NCBI GenBank assembly: GCA_019235995.1
Contig: JAFAJV010000032.1
Span: 1 to 64,000 of the forward strand
From: Vulcanimicrobiota bacterium
GTDB lineage: Bacteria > Vulcanimicrobiota > Vulcanimicrobiia > Vulcanimicrobiales > Vulcanimicrobiaceae
DNA length: 64,000 nucleotides
Direction: 5' to 3'
In this document: in pieces, positions 46,862 to 55,450 of the stretch
How positions within the stretch are numbered: position 1 is the stretch's first letter
Layout: each line of letters begins with the position of its first letter
Notes under the pieces: generated by a model
Database searches by the model: none
The model's input: the letters and a program-made list of their open reading frames with translations, nothing else
Told to the model about the DNA's origin: nothing
Program-made: the position numbers and the translations under genes

Positions 46862-48159
46862 TCGCGTAGTCCCGCGACGACGAACGTCGATCCGGTCACG
46901 ACGACGACGTCGTCCAACGCGGCCATCCGCCGGGCGACCGTCAGCGCCTCGGTCGGCTCGGTTATCGCGCGGCCCCAACCGCCGAGCGATTCCGCTATCG
47001 TCGCCAAACGTTGGGGACGGATCGCTCTGCGGCCCCGCGCGGCGAACGACGTGAACGTGAACGTCGACGTGACGGTTCCGAGGATCTCGATGATCCTCCG
47101 CGCGTCCTTGCTCTCCCCGATGGCGACCACGTAGTGAATTCGGCGATTCGGAAACGACTCGCGCAGCGAGGCGACGAGAGACGCGGCTTTCTCCGCGTTG
47201 TGCGCGATATCGAAGACGACCGTCGGGTTCGCCCGGACGAGCTCCATCCGGCCCGGAATCTCCACGTCCGCGAGCGCCCGCGCGATCTCGGCCGCAGCCG
47301 GACGCAGCTCGTCGCCGAGCTGCTCCAGCACGGCGATCGCCGTCGCGACGTTGGTGCGCTGGAACGTGCCGGCGGCCGCCAGGCGAAGGCGGTACGAACC
47401 GCGAGGCGTGACGACCGAGAGCATCTGGCCGCCGCGATCCTCGGGGCGCTCGCGTTCGACGCGCACGACGTCCGAAACGAGCACGATGCGCGCACCGACC
47501 TCGCCCGCGACCCGTTCGATCACCGACCGGGCGGCGGCGGGCACCGGCGCGACGACGAGCGGCACGCCCGGTTTGGCGATTCCCGCCTTCTCGAGCGCGA
47601 TCTCCTCGATCGTGCTCCCAAGCACCTCGGTGTGATCGTAGCCGATCGATGTGATCGCGGCGACGACCGGCAGAATCACGTTGGTGCCGTCGAATCGTCC
47701 GCCGAGCCCGACTTCGATCACCGCAACGTCCACGGCTTCGTCCGCGAAGTATTTGAACGATAATGCAAGCAGCGTCTCGTAGTACGTCGGGCGCCCAAAT
47801 CGCTCCGTGGTGCGCGCGATCGCGGGCAGCATCTCATCGAGCAGCGCCGCAAAGCGCTCCTGCGATACTGGCGCGCCGTCGATGCGGGCGCGCTCGGTCA
47901 TCGCATTGAGGTGCGGCTTCGTATGCAGTCCCGTTCGTCTGCCCGCCACGCGCAGGCAGGCGGCGATCATGGTCGCCGTCGAGCCTTTGCCGCTCGTACC
48001 ACCCACGTGAATCGTAGGATAGGGACGGTGCGGATCGCCGAGCTCGCGCAGGAGCGCGCGCATTCTGTCGAGCTTGTAGGCAGCGCGGCGCGAGACCGTC
48101 TCGTCGATCGTTTCGAGCAGATAGGCCTCCGCATCAGCGTAACTACCGACTCGTCTCAT
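46834..48159 (-). CDS. folC: Folylpolyglutamate/dihydrofolate synthase
   Basis: A 441-aa Mur-ligase-like ATPase: P-loop VGGTSGKGSTATMIAACL, VDVAVIEVGLGGRFDGTNV, YDHTEVLGSTIEEIALEKAG and FDIAHNAEKAASLV. It adds glutamate to folates or pteroate. The ATG at 48159 overlaps the moaB stop as ATGA. With folP, folB and folK it makes a four-gene folate block. Confidence 0.95.
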   Translation of the reverse strand: MRRVGSYADAEAYLLETIDETVSRRAAYKLDRMRALLRELGDPHRPYPTIHVGGTSGKGSTATMIAACLRVAGRRTGLHTKPHLNAMTERARIDGAPVSQERFAALLDEMLPAIARTTERFGRPTYYETLLALSFKYFADEAVDVAVIEVGLGGRFDGTNVILPVVAAITSIGYDHTEVLGSTIEEIALEKAGIAKPGVPLVVAPVPAAARSVIERVAGEVGARIVLVSDVVRVERERPEDRGGQMLSVVTPRGSYRLRLAAAGTFQRTNVATAIAVLEQLGDELRPAAAEIARALADVEIPGRMELVRANPTVVFDIAHNAEKAASLVASLRESFPNRRIHYVVAIGESKDARRIIEILGTVTSTFTFTSFAARGRRAIRPQRLATIAESLGGWGRAITEPTEALTVARRMAALDDVVVVTGSTFVVAGLREWYMPSAVP

Positions 48160-48638
48160 TGGTCCGGCGACCGGTCGGCCAGGAGCTCCAGTGCATGCGG
48201 GAGGACCGGGAGCACGATGTCGAGCGTCTCCGCCACCGCCTTCGGGCTCCCCGGCAGATTGATGACGAGCGTCCGATCGCGGACACCGGCCAGCGCACGG
48301 GAGAGCATCGCCGTGGCGGTGTGCGCCAGCGAGGCGGCGCGAATCGCTTCGGCGATGCCGGGCACCTCGTAATCGAGAACGGCGGCCGTCGCCTGCGGCG
48401 TCCGATCGCGCGGCGAGAGCCCGGTCCCACCGCTCGTCAGCACGAGGTCGGCGGCGTGTGAATCGGCGAGGTCGATGAGATGCGCCTGCAACGAGGCCGG
48501 GTCGTCGGAGATGATGCTCTCGCGCACCACGGTATACGCCGCGCCGAGGCGCTCGCGCATGATCGGCACGCACTGGTCGGCACGCTCTCCGGACGCGGCG
48601 CGGTCCGAGAGCACGATCAGCGCAACCTTAAACGTCAT
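48156..48638 (-). CDS. moaB: Molybdopterin adenylyltransferase-type protein (MoaB/Mog)
   Basis: 160 aa. LVLTSGGTGLSPRDRTPQAT is the MoaB/MogA signature, and GSPKAVAETLDIVLP is the conserved C-terminal helix. It adenylates molybdopterin before Mo insertion. ATG at 48638 is chosen; a GTG at 48644 is possible. The start overlaps the moaC tail, inside a dispersed repeat. Confidence 0.92.
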   Translation of the reverse strand: MTFKVALIVLSDRAASGERADQCVPIMRERLGAAYTVVRESIISDDPASLQAHLIDLADSHAADLVLTSGGTGLSPRDRTPQATAAVLDYEVPGIAEAIRAASLAHTATAMLSRALAGVRDRTLVINLPGSPKAVAETLDIVLPVLPHALELLADRSPDQ

Positions 48639-49119
48639 TGTCACCCTGAGCCTGTCTAAGGGCGAAGGAGGATTTGCCGCCGGTCTTGCGCAGCAAGCGC
48701 AGCGAATCGATGACGATGGCCTTGTCGAGCGACTTGGCCATGTCGTAGATGGTCAGCGCGGCGACGCTCGCGGCGACGAGCGCCTCCAGCTCGACGCCGG
48801 TCCGAGCCGACGTGCAGGCCTCCGTCTCGACGCGCAGCGCGCCGTCGTCGCGCCATTCGAAGCGCACGTCGACCTTGTCCAGCGGCAGCGGGTGAGCTAG
48901 GGGAATGAGCGTGGCCGTGCGCTTTGCGGCGAGAATCCCGGCGACCTGAGCGGCGACGAGGGCGTCCCCTTTCTTGAGGGTTGCCTCGCGCAGCGCATTC
49001 CGTGCCGCGACGTTCATGCGAACGACCGCCTCCGCGGTCGCGGACCGAGAAGTCACGTTCTTTGCGGAAACGTCGACCATCGCGATGCTCGCGTCGGCTG
49101 CGAGGTGCGAGGACTTCAC
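48628..49119 (-). CDS. moaC: Cyclic pyranopterin monophosphate synthase
   Basis: 163 aa. MVDVSAKNVTSRSATAEA at the start, LIPLAHPLPLDKVDV and GVELEALVAASVAALTIYDM are the MoaC core. The start is GTG at 49119, overlapping the upstream small gene stop as GTGA. The C-terminal tail (FALRQAQGDNDV) is encoded by a dispersed repeat and is not part of the conserved protein. Confidence 0.93.
   Translation of the reverse strand: MKSSHLAADASIAMVDVSAKNVTSRSATAEAVVRMNVAARNALREATLKKGDALVAAQVAGILAAKRTATLIPLAHPLPLDKVDVRFEWRDDGALRVETEACTSARTGVELEALVAASVAALTIYDMAKSLDKAIVIDSLRLLRKTGGKSSFALRQAQGDNDV
48640..48672. repeat. Dispersed gene-end repeat, copy 2
   Basis: A 33-nt sequence beginning GTCACCCTGAGCCTGTC and ending GCGAAGGAGGA. 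It is related to the copy at 16291 by its two ends. It encodes the RQAQGD-type tail of MoaC and touches the moaB start. Confidence 0.6.
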
Positions 49120-49304
49120 CGGGGTGCGCTTTGGAAACGGGCCCAGATCAAGCACAGCAGGGCCAACACCCACAGGACGACGAGATGGGTGATGTGATGC
49201 GCGTGCTGCGCGCCGGACTGCGTGAAGAAATTGATCTTCCCGAGGCCGTAGAGAATTCCGAGGACGAAGAAGAGGATCGCCAAGGCGATCGCGACGACTC
49301 TCAT
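49116..49304 (-). CDS. Small two-segment membrane protein
   Basis: 62 aa: hydrophobic segments VVAIALAILFFVLGILYGLG and THLVVLWVLALLCLIWARF, with a His-rich connector (QHAHHITH). The ATG at 49304 overlaps the uppP stop (ATGA) and its TGA overlaps moaC (GTGA), so it is translated with both neighbours. Function unknown; the His cluster might bind a metal. Confidence 0.75.
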   Translation of the reverse strand: MRVVAIALAILFFVLGILYGLGKINFFTQSGAQHAHHITHLVVLWVLALLCLIWARFQSAPR

Positions 49305-50161
49305 GTGATCATTCCCTCGCGTGCGAGAATCAGGCAGATTGCGCCCACGATGACACAGTACCAGCCGAACGGGCGCAGATCGTTCGACCGGAAGTAGCGC
49401 GTCAAAAAGGCCACCGAAAGATATGCGGCGACTCCGGCCGCAATTCCGCCGACGATGGCCTGGAGCAACACCACGTGTGCCGCCGGGACGAAGAGCCTCG
49501 GTATCTCGAGCAACGCAGCCGCCAAAATCACGGGCGTCGCAAGCAAGAACGAGAAGCGCGCCGCGTCCTCATGGTCCAGGTCGCACAGCAGCCCGGCGAC
49601 CATCGAAATGCCGGATCGGGAGATCCCCGGCAGCAGCGCGAGCGCCTGAGCCGCGCCGACGGCGAGACTGCCGGCATAGCTCAGACGCTCGATCGGCTTA
49701 TCCTCGCGTCCGGCGCTTCGCCGCTGATGCCGCCGCAGCGCCTCGCCGGCGAACATGACGAGCCCGTTGATCATGAGAAAAAACGCCGCGGGCGCGGGCG
49801 AGCCGAACAGGCGACGCACCGGCGCCTCGAAGATCAAACCGAGAAGGCCGACCGGAATCGTCGCCACGACGAGCCGCCAGCCGATCCGCTCGTCGCGGTC
49901 CGCGCTCAGGCGTCCTCGAACGACGCTCGCGACGAGCGCGCGGACGATCGCGTACCATTCCGCGCGGTAAAACACTACCAGCGCGAGTGCCGTGCCGAGG
50001 TGCAGGACGACGACGAATGCGAGGAATGAGACGCTGGAACGATCCAGGTTGTGCCACCCGAGGACGGCCGGCACGAGGATCGTGTGGCCGAGACTCGACA
50101 CGGGAAACAGCTCGCTCACGCCCTGCAGCAGCGCCAGAGCGAGTGCTTGGAAGAGCGTCAC
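49301..50161 (-). CDS. uppP: Undecaprenyl-diphosphatase
   Basis: A 286-aa polytopic membrane enzyme. GVSELFPVSSLGHTIL and GISRSGISMVAGLLCDLD are the catalytic motifs of the UppP/BacA family. It recycles the lipid carrier for wall synthesis. GTG start at 50161, 16 nt after the tonB stop. Confidence 0.95.
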   Translation of the reverse strand: MTLFQALALALLQGVSELFPVSSLGHTILVPAVLGWHNLDRSSVSFLAFVVVLHLGTALALVVFYRAEWYAIVRALVASVVRGRLSADRDERIGWRLVVATIPVGLLGLIFEAPVRRLFGSPAPAAFFLMINGLVMFAGEALRRHQRRSAGREDKPIERLSYAGSLAVGAAQALALLPGISRSGISMVAGLLCDLDHEDAARFSFLLATPVILAAALLEIPRLFVPAAHVVLLQAIVGGIAAGVAAYLSVAFLTRYFRSNDLRPFGWYCVIVGAICLILAREGMIT

Positions 50162-50177
50162 GAGGGCCGAGCGGCTT

Positions 50178-50807
50178 CTACCACGCCACGAACTTTACGC
50201 TGAAGGTGTAGTCTCCCGCAATCGGCTTGCAGTTGCGGAGCGCCGGCGTGTAACGCGCGTCGCGCGCCATCCCGACCGCGACGAGATCGAGCGATGAATT
50301 TCCGGTGCTCCGCATCACTCCCGTGGAGGTGACTTGCCCGCCGGGATCGAGCTGGACGCGCACGAACGCGACGCCGCTCGTCCCTTCTGCGCGCGCCGCG
50401 GACGCGATGTCGGGCGGCGATGGCGACGCGGCGATCGCCGCCGGCGCGTTCGGTTGGGTGCATCCGCCGGCGGACGTCGTCGCGGCCGGCGGCGGAGGCG
50501 GCGTCGCGGGGGCCGGCGTGGGCGCGGGCGGCGTGCCATAGGCCGTCCCCGCGGGTCCTGCTAGTCCGTTGGGCTTTCGCGGCGGAGCCGAGGCGACCGT
50601 ACGAGGGGCCGGCGTGCGTTTCGGCGGCGGTGGCGGCGGCGTTCGCATCTTCGTCACCGCGATCGTCGCCGGCCGATGTTCGATCGAGACGACCTCAGCC
50701 TGCCCCTGCGGCGTGGGCGTGGGCGGCCGCATGATCAGCGCCACGATGAGATGCACGAGCAGCGAGAGCGCGAACGCAATGACCAGCAAACGCGGGATGC
50801 GTTTCAT
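50178..50807 (-). CDS. tonB: TonB-like energy transducer 1
   Basis: 209 aa: N-terminal membrane anchor (LLVIAFALSLLVHLIVALIM), a Pro-rich spacer, and a C-terminal TonB-type domain (GVAFVRVQLDPGGQVTSTGV, ARYTPALRNCKP, YTFSVKF). It should transmit energy from ExbB/ExbD to outer-membrane receptors. ATG at 50807. Confidence 0.88.
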   Translation of the reverse strand: MKRIPRLLVIAFALSLLVHLIVALIMRPPTPTPQGQAEVVSIEHRPATIAVTKMRTPPPPPPKRTPAPRTVASAPPRKPNGLAGPAGTAYGTPPAPTPAPATPPPPPAATTSAGGCTQPNAPAAIAASPSPPDIASAARAEGTSGVAFVRVQLDPGGQVTSTGVMRSTGNSSLDLVAVGMARDARYTPALRNCKPIAGDYTFSVKFVAW

Positions 50808-50828
50808 GCCTCATGACACGCTGGGTGA

Positions 50829-51560
50829 CTAGTCGGGTTGGAAATCCGCGCGGAAGAGATAATCACCCGTCGTCGGCTGGCAGTTCACGAGCTTCGGCGA
50901 GTACGTCGACTGCCGAGCCGCGCGCAACGCCGCCTGATCGATCGACATGTTGCCCGAACTCTTGTACACCTTGGCGGTAATCAAATTGCCGCTCGGCCCG
51001 ACCGTGACTTCGACGTTGACGGTCACTGCGCCGAGTCCCAGATCGAGCGCCGACTGCGGATAGTCGGGCTGGACCGGATTCGTAACCGTCGCCTCGACGT
51101 TCGGATTCGCGCAGGCGGGCTTGGGCGTCCCGGCCGGAGCGGCAGCCGCTTGCGGCCCCGCGGTGCCTTGACCCGCAGGTGCGCCGTTCTCGGTACCGGA
51201 CTTGGGCTGCGCGACGGTGTTTTCCGTCGATCCCGAGGCGGCTCGGCTCGTGGTGTGAACGAGATTCACCTTGAGCTTCTGCTGCTGCACCTGCTGCTGC
51301 TTGGGCGGCGGCGTTGATTGGGGCGGCGGCGTCGGCGTGGGAGGCGGCGTCGGAGTCGGCGGCGGCGGCGTATGAACGATCGCCTTGTGGATTTTCGAAA
51401 CGGTTACTTCTTCGGTCTTATTCTCTTCGCTGTGCTTGAGGATGTTCGGGAAGATCGAGCCGATCGCCAAGTGCGCGACGATCGAGATCACGAACGCCCA
51501 TCCAATGAAGCTGCGGACGCGCTCACCGGTGGTGATGTAGCCAGATCCGCGCTTGGCCAT
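50829..51560 (-). CDS. tonB: TonB-like energy transducer 2
   Basis: 243 aa: anchor FIGWAFVISIVAHLAIGSIF, a spacer rich in Pro and Gln (TPPPKQQQVQQQ), and a TonB-type domain (VTVNVEVTVGPSGNLITAKV, SIDQAALRAARQSTYSPKLV). It is a paralogue of the adjacent transducer. It starts directly after exbD (3-nt gap); ATG at 51560. Confidence 0.88.
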   Translation of the reverse strand: MAKRGSGYITTGERVRSFIGWAFVISIVAHLAIGSIFPNILKHSEENKTEEVTVSKIHKAIVHTPPPPTPTPPPTPTPPPQSTPPPKQQQVQQQKLKVNLVHTTSRAASGSTENTVAQPKSGTENGAPAGQGTAGPQAAAAPAGTPKPACANPNVEATVTNPVQPDYPQSALDLGLGAVTVNVEVTVGPSGNLITAKVYKSSGNMSIDQAALRAARQSTYSPKLVNCQPTTGDYLFRADFQPD

Positions 51561-51563
51561 CGC

Positions 51564-51989
51564 CTACTGGTTGACTCCCTGGGGCGTGCCCTGAACGTGG
51601 TTCGCGAGGCCGAAATCGGTGAGATCGACGGATTTTGCGGCGTCCATCACCTGGAGTATTACCCCATAGCTGGCCTTGGGATCGGCCTTGATGATCACGC
51701 TCTTGAAGCGGCGGCCGGTCGCATCTTGCAACTGTCCGAACGCCGCCTTCGCGTCGGCGATCGTCACCGTATTGGACCCGATCTGGACGTGATCGTGCTC
51801 GTCGATGATCACCACGATCTGTGAGGGTTGAACCTTGTCCTTGTTGTAGGCCTCGGGAAGCTTCGGCTCTTTGGTGACCGACGCTAAAATGATGAAAATG
51901 ATGAGCAACACCAACAGCACGTCCGTAAACGGCGTGATGTTGATCGTCGACATTACCTCATCTTCGCCTCCACCGGTGGAAACGGCCAC
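51564..51989 (-). CDS. exbD: ExbD-family proton channel subunit 1
   Basis: 141 aa. The conserved membrane segment ITPFTDVLLVLLIIFIILAS contains the key Asp. The periplasmic domain follows (SQIVVIIDEHDHVQIG). GTG start at 51989. A second exbD precedes it, 15 nt away. Confidence 0.93.
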   Translation of the reverse strand: MAVSTGGGEDEVMSTINITPFTDVLLVLLIIFIILASVTKEPKLPEAYNKDKVQPSQIVVIIDEHDHVQIGSNTVTIADAKAAFGQLQDATGRRFKSVIIKADPKASYGVILQVMDAAKSVDLTDFGLANHVQGTPQGVNQ

Positions 51990-52004
51990 GTGCTAAACCC
52001 TCCC

Positions 52005-52415
52005 CTATGACGTGACGAAGCCGACGTCTTCGAGCCCGGCGTTCTTGGCGGCGTCCAGAATCCGAATGATGACCCCGTACGGCGCCTTGGCATCGGCAAT
52101 GATGGCGACGTGATGGTGCGGCTTCTTCTTCGATGCATCGTACATGATGCGATAGATGCCCGCCTGATCGGTCTTCGTACCGTCGACGAAGATGACGCCC
52201 TTGTTGTTGACGTCGACCTCGATGTCGTTCTTGTTCTTGTTTTGAGTCGACGGATTGTTATTCTTGTTGGGCAGCTCTTTCTCGAAGCCCGGCGGCGCGA
52301 CCAGCGCGGCGAGAATCATGAAAATGATGAGCAGCACGAGCAAAACGTCGGTGAACGGCGTGATGTTGATCTCCGCCATTACCTCTTGCTCTTGTTGTGC
52401 CGAGAGCAGTCCCAT
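52005..52415 (-). CDS. exbD: ExbD-family proton channel subunit 2
   Basis: 136 aa with the segment ITPFTDVLLVLLIIFMILAA (Asp kept), then an Asn/Lys-rich stretch (LPNKNNNPSTQNKNKN) and the periplasmic domain. ATG at 52415, 17 nt after exbB. Confidence 0.93.
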   Translation of the reverse strand: MGLLSAQQEQEVMAEINITPFTDVLLVLLIIFMILAALVAPPGFEKELPNKNNNPSTQNKNKNDIEVDVNNKGVIFVDGTKTDQAGIYRIMYDASKKKPHHHVAIIADAKAPYGVIIRILDAAKNAGLEDVGFVTS

Positions 52416-52432
52416 GGTCGTGCCTTACCGGC

Positions 52433-53101
52433 CTATTTGCTCGCTTTTGTCGGTTGATAAAGGTCCGTCGGAATCGGCGAGCCGGTGTTGTGGAAGTGAA
52501 GCATTTCGGCGAGCTGGTTGGCGGCGACGATCATCTCTTGGTTGTAATTCTTGATCCGCGACTTGAAGAAGTTAAAGAAGACCACGGCGATAACGGCGAT
52601 GATCAGACCCGTCGCCGTCGTGATGAGCGCCTCCGACACGCCTGCCGCGACGACGGCGGGCGTCGAATTGCCCTTGAGCGCGATGTCTTGGAACGCGCGG
52701 ATGATGCCCAAGACGGTTCCGAACAGTCCGACGAACGGTGCGATGACGGCGATCGTTCCGATGATGGCGAGATTGCGCTCCAGCGAGTTGAGGTGTTCCA
52801 TCAGCGCGATCGAGAGCGCGTCGGTGATGTCGGTGCGATTCTTCTCGCCGCGACGCAGTCCGAACTCGAGGATCCTCGGAAGCATCCCGCGGTTCTTCTT
52901 ACAGATTGCAATGGCCCCGTCGAGGTCGTCTTCCGAAACCTTGGTGCCGATCTGCCGCAGCAGGCCCTTGGTATCGGAGTGCTGCATGCCGAAGAAAACT
53001 AGGCGTTCGATTACGACGGCGAGACCGACGATAGAAATGAGCAGCAGAAGCCACATATCCCAGCCGCCCTGCTGCATGAGACCCATAAATCCCGAAAACA
53101 C
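52433..53101 (-). CDS. exbB: ExbB/TolQ-family proton channel protein
   Basis: 222 aa with three membrane segments: WLLLLISIVGLAVVIERLVF, the pair around IAVIAPFVGLFGTVLGIIRA, and EALITTATGLIIAVIAVVFF. It forms the motor pentamer around ExbD. GTG at 53101 is chosen (ATG at 53086 also possible); GGAGG lies 12 nt upstream. It is the first gene of the Exb/Ton cluster, after a 97-nt gap with no clear promoter. Confidence 0.94.
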   Translation of the reverse strand: MFSGFMGLMQQGGWDMWLLLLISIVGLAVVIERLVFFGMQHSDTKGLLRQIGTKVSEDDLDGAIAICKKNRGMLPRILEFGLRRGEKNRTDITDALSIALMEHLNSLERNLAIIGTIAVIAPFVGLFGTVLGIIRAFQDIALKGNSTPAVVAAGVSEALITTATGLIIAVIAVVFFNFFKSRIKNYNQEMIVAANQLAEMLHFHNTGSPIPTDLYQPTKASK

Positions 53102-53198
53102 GGCTCTACGATCCCTCCACTAAACGTGCTCTCCGCGGCGGGTTCCCGCCCCGTGAGGCCGCGACATTGGCCTACCCCTGCCTAAAGTCCTGGTAACC

Positions 53199-54587
53199 TT
53201 AACTACCGCTTCCCGACTGAGCGGCCGGCGCCGCATTCAGGTTCTTTTTCGTGAACGATTCGATCTGTAGCGAGAGCGCCTCATTGCCCTCGGCTTTCGC
53301 TTGCTGGTCGGCCTTGTCCAAGGCAGCGGCCGCCCTTTTCTTCGTGCCGTCGTCGTGGCTCGACGCCCACTGACCCGTCAACGCGATGCCTTCGGCGAAA
53401 TTGGCGGCGGCGTCGTTGGGCTTGAGCGCGAGGGCCTTGTCGGCATACGCCTGCATCCGTTTGTAGTCCGGCTTGTCCATCTTCGCAACCAAGAACGCCT
53501 CCTGCGTATAGGCTGTGACGGCTACCTCCGGATCGCCGCTTGCAGCGGCCTGATCGAAGGCCTTGAAGGCGGCGTCGTAATTCTTCGCGTTCGCGGCGTC
53601 GACGCCGGCCTTGAGCAAGTTGCTCCCGAGGACGCGGCCCGGCATCGTGCTGTTGGGATCGAGCTGCTTGACCTCGGCAGCCAGCGCCTGCATGTCCGCG
53701 GTGTCGTTGGTCTGCATGTAGGCGTTCATGAGGGCCGTATCGATGGCAACCTTGGCGTTGGTCGGCGTCTTCGGATCGGCGAACGCCGCGGCGCGTACCT
53801 GCTTGAGCGTTGCGATGGCGTCCGAATACTGTTTGCTCGCCAGCTGCGCCTGGCCGAGGGCATATTTCGAGTTCGTGTTCGGTTCGATCGCGACGGCTTT
53901 CTGTGCGTACGCCATGGCCTTGGCGGGGTCGCTCGCCGCGACGTCGACGGCGGCCCTCGCAAGGCTCTGAGCGGCGATCGGCTTGAACTGCTGGCCCACC
54001 GTCCCGACCTTATCAAAGGCGGCTGCGGCCGTCGCGTAGTCGCCGCTGTCGAACGCCGCTACTCCGAGCATCTGTCGCAGCGACTCGTCTCCTGGCGAGG
54101 ACAAGAGCTCCATCTGCGCCTTCGACTTAGCCTCGGAGTACTGCTTGGCGCGAATGAGCGCCGCGACTTGGCTCGCGGCGCCGCTGAGCGAGCCCCCCGC
54201 GGGGACGGCCCCCGACTCGGAGCTTTCGCTCGGCGTGGTCGCTACCGACTTGCCGTGAAACTGCAGCGTGAAGTCATAAAACGCCGTGATCGGCGTCGAG
54301 CCGCGGTGCGCCGGGCGATACGTCGAGTTCTGCGCGATCTCCATCGCCGCGTCGTCGTCGCCGTGATTGGTGGAGCTGATGACCTTCACGGCTCGATGGG
54401 AGCCGTCGGGGTGAACCTCGACCTGAACGACGACCTTGCCGCTGCCGGCGATGGGTTTGCTCGTGGTTCCTTGGTGGATCAGCTTTGCCGGCGCGAACTC
54501 GTTCGCGTACTGAGCGAGTGCCGGGATACCGGCGAAGACGGCGAGCGCCGCGACGGCCGGGGCGACGACTGTGCGGAGAGTTTTCAT
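53199..54587 (-). CDS. Secreted TPR protein with an N-terminal TonB-type domain
   Basis: 462 aa: signal peptide (PAVAALAVFAGIPALAQ), a TonB-C-like domain at about 45-120 (GKVVVQVEVHPDGSHRAVKV, NSTYRP), then at least five TPR-like helical repeats to the C-terminus. There is no membrane anchor. It is placed just before exbB. It may bind TonB partners or receptors in the periplasm. ATG at 54587 with GAGG 6 nt upstream. Confidence 0.78.
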   Translation of the reverse strand: MKTLRTVVAPAVAALAVFAGIPALAQYANEFAPAKLIHQGTTSKPIAGSGKVVVQVEVHPDGSHRAVKVISSTNHGDDDAAMEIAQNSTYRPAHRGSTPITAFYDFTLQFHGKSVATTPSESSESGAVPAGGSLSGAASQVAALIRAKQYSEAKSKAQMELLSSPGDESLRQMLGVAAFDSGDYATAAAAFDKVGTVGQQFKPIAAQSLARAAVDVAASDPAKAMAYAQKAVAIEPNTNSKYALGQAQLASKQYSDAIATLKQVRAAAFADPKTPTNAKVAIDTALMNAYMQTNDTADMQALAAEVKQLDPNSTMPGRVLGSNLLKAGVDAANAKNYDAAFKAFDQAAASGDPEVAVTAYTQEAFLVAKMDKPDYKRMQAYADKALALKPNDAAANFAEGIALTGQWASSHDDGTKKRAAAALDKADQQAKAEGNEALSLQIESFTKKNLNAAPAAQSGSGS

Positions 54588-54619
54588 GGCGCACCTCACG
54601 CGGAGGTGGTACGAGGCCG

Positions 54620-55345
54620 TCACGCCGGCGGCCTGCGATGTCGCTCGAGGGCCGTTCGCTCGCGAGGCGTCAGCTCGCGAAACCGACCGGGCGCCAGCGC
54701 GCCGATGCTCAAGGGACCGAAGCGCGTGCGCGTGAGCGCCAGAACGCGGTGCCCTAGCGCTTCGAACATGCGGCGTACCTGGCGGTTGCGCCCCTCGTGA
54801 ATGGTCACGTCGACGACGCTCGAATCGCGGCGCACCGCGACGACACGCACCTTCGCGGCCGCCGCGCGGAACTCCGGAAGCATCACGCCCTCGATCAGGC
54901 GATGGACGTCCTCGGAGGAAAGGCGGCCCGCGATCGATGCGCGATAGGTCTTCTCCACGCCGAAGCGCGGATGGAGCAGGCGATGCGCGAGCTCGCCGTC
55001 GTCGGTCAACAGCAGCGCGCCCGACGTCGCGAAGTCCAACCGTCCTACCGGAAACAATCCGGGACGCGTCACCAAGTCCGCGACGCTGGAGCGCCGCTGC
55101 GGATCGCTCATCGTCGTCACGACCCCGACCGGTTTATGCAACAGCAGATACGTGTGCTCGCGCGGAAGCTCGACGACGCCTCCATCCACCTCAACCCGGT
55201 CGCCTTCGTCAATCGTGACGCCTAGCTCGGTCACGACACGCCCATTGACATGCACACGCCCGGTCGCGATTAAATCATCCGCATGCCGTCTGGACGCGAC
55301 TCCCGCCCGGGCCAGAAATTTGTTGAGTCTTGTCGCCTTTCCCAC
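54620..55345 (-). CDS. rluB: Pseudouridine synthase RluB/RsuA family
   Basis: 241 aa: an S4 domain (RLNKFLARAGVASRRHADDL) and the catalytic motif PVGRLDFATSGALLLT, then IHEGRNRQVRRMFEALGH. It modifies ribosomal RNA. GTG at 55345 with an AT-rich stretch immediately before it and no ribosome site. Confidence 0.94.
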   Translation of the reverse strand: MGKATRLNKFLARAGVASRRHADDLIATGRVHVNGRVVTELGVTIDEGDRVEVDGGVVELPREHTYLLLHKPVGVVTTMSDPQRRSSVADLVTRPGLFPVGRLDFATSGALLLTDDGELAHRLLHPRFGVEKTYRASIAGRLSSEDVHRLIEGVMLPEFRAAAAKVRVVAVRRDSSVVDVTIHEGRNRQVRRMFEALGHRVLALTRTRFGPLSIGALAPGRFRELTPRERTALERHRRPPA

Positions 55346-55373
55346 AAAATATTAAGTGGAGGAACGCGCTCGT

Positions 55374-55442
55374 GGGGCGGCTACGTTCCGTTACGGCGGC
55401 GTGTGAATGCGCCGCGGAACCACGGAGGGCGAGAGCGGCGAG
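55374..55442. repeat. Dispersed 69-nt intergenic repeat, copy B
   Basis: It lies between rho and rluB. The core at 55395-55440 matches 25450-25495 at 42 of 46 positions, including the hairpin with loop TGTGAAT. It begins 29 nt upstream of the rluB start and ends 9 nt before the rho stop. Confidence 0.6.
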
Positions 55443-55450
55443 CCGGAAAC

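Noticed and set aside
48449-48465. A third partial copy of the 69-nt repeat (GGCGGCGTGTGAATC)
   Set aside because: It lies inside the moaB coding frame, only about 15 nt match, and the hairpin arm and flanks are not conserved. A match of this length is expected by chance in 64 kb of GC-rich DNA.
53125-53160. GGCGGG-TT-CCCGCC after the TPR gene as a terminator
   Set aside because: The loop is too small for a stable hairpin and no T-run follows on the minus strand.
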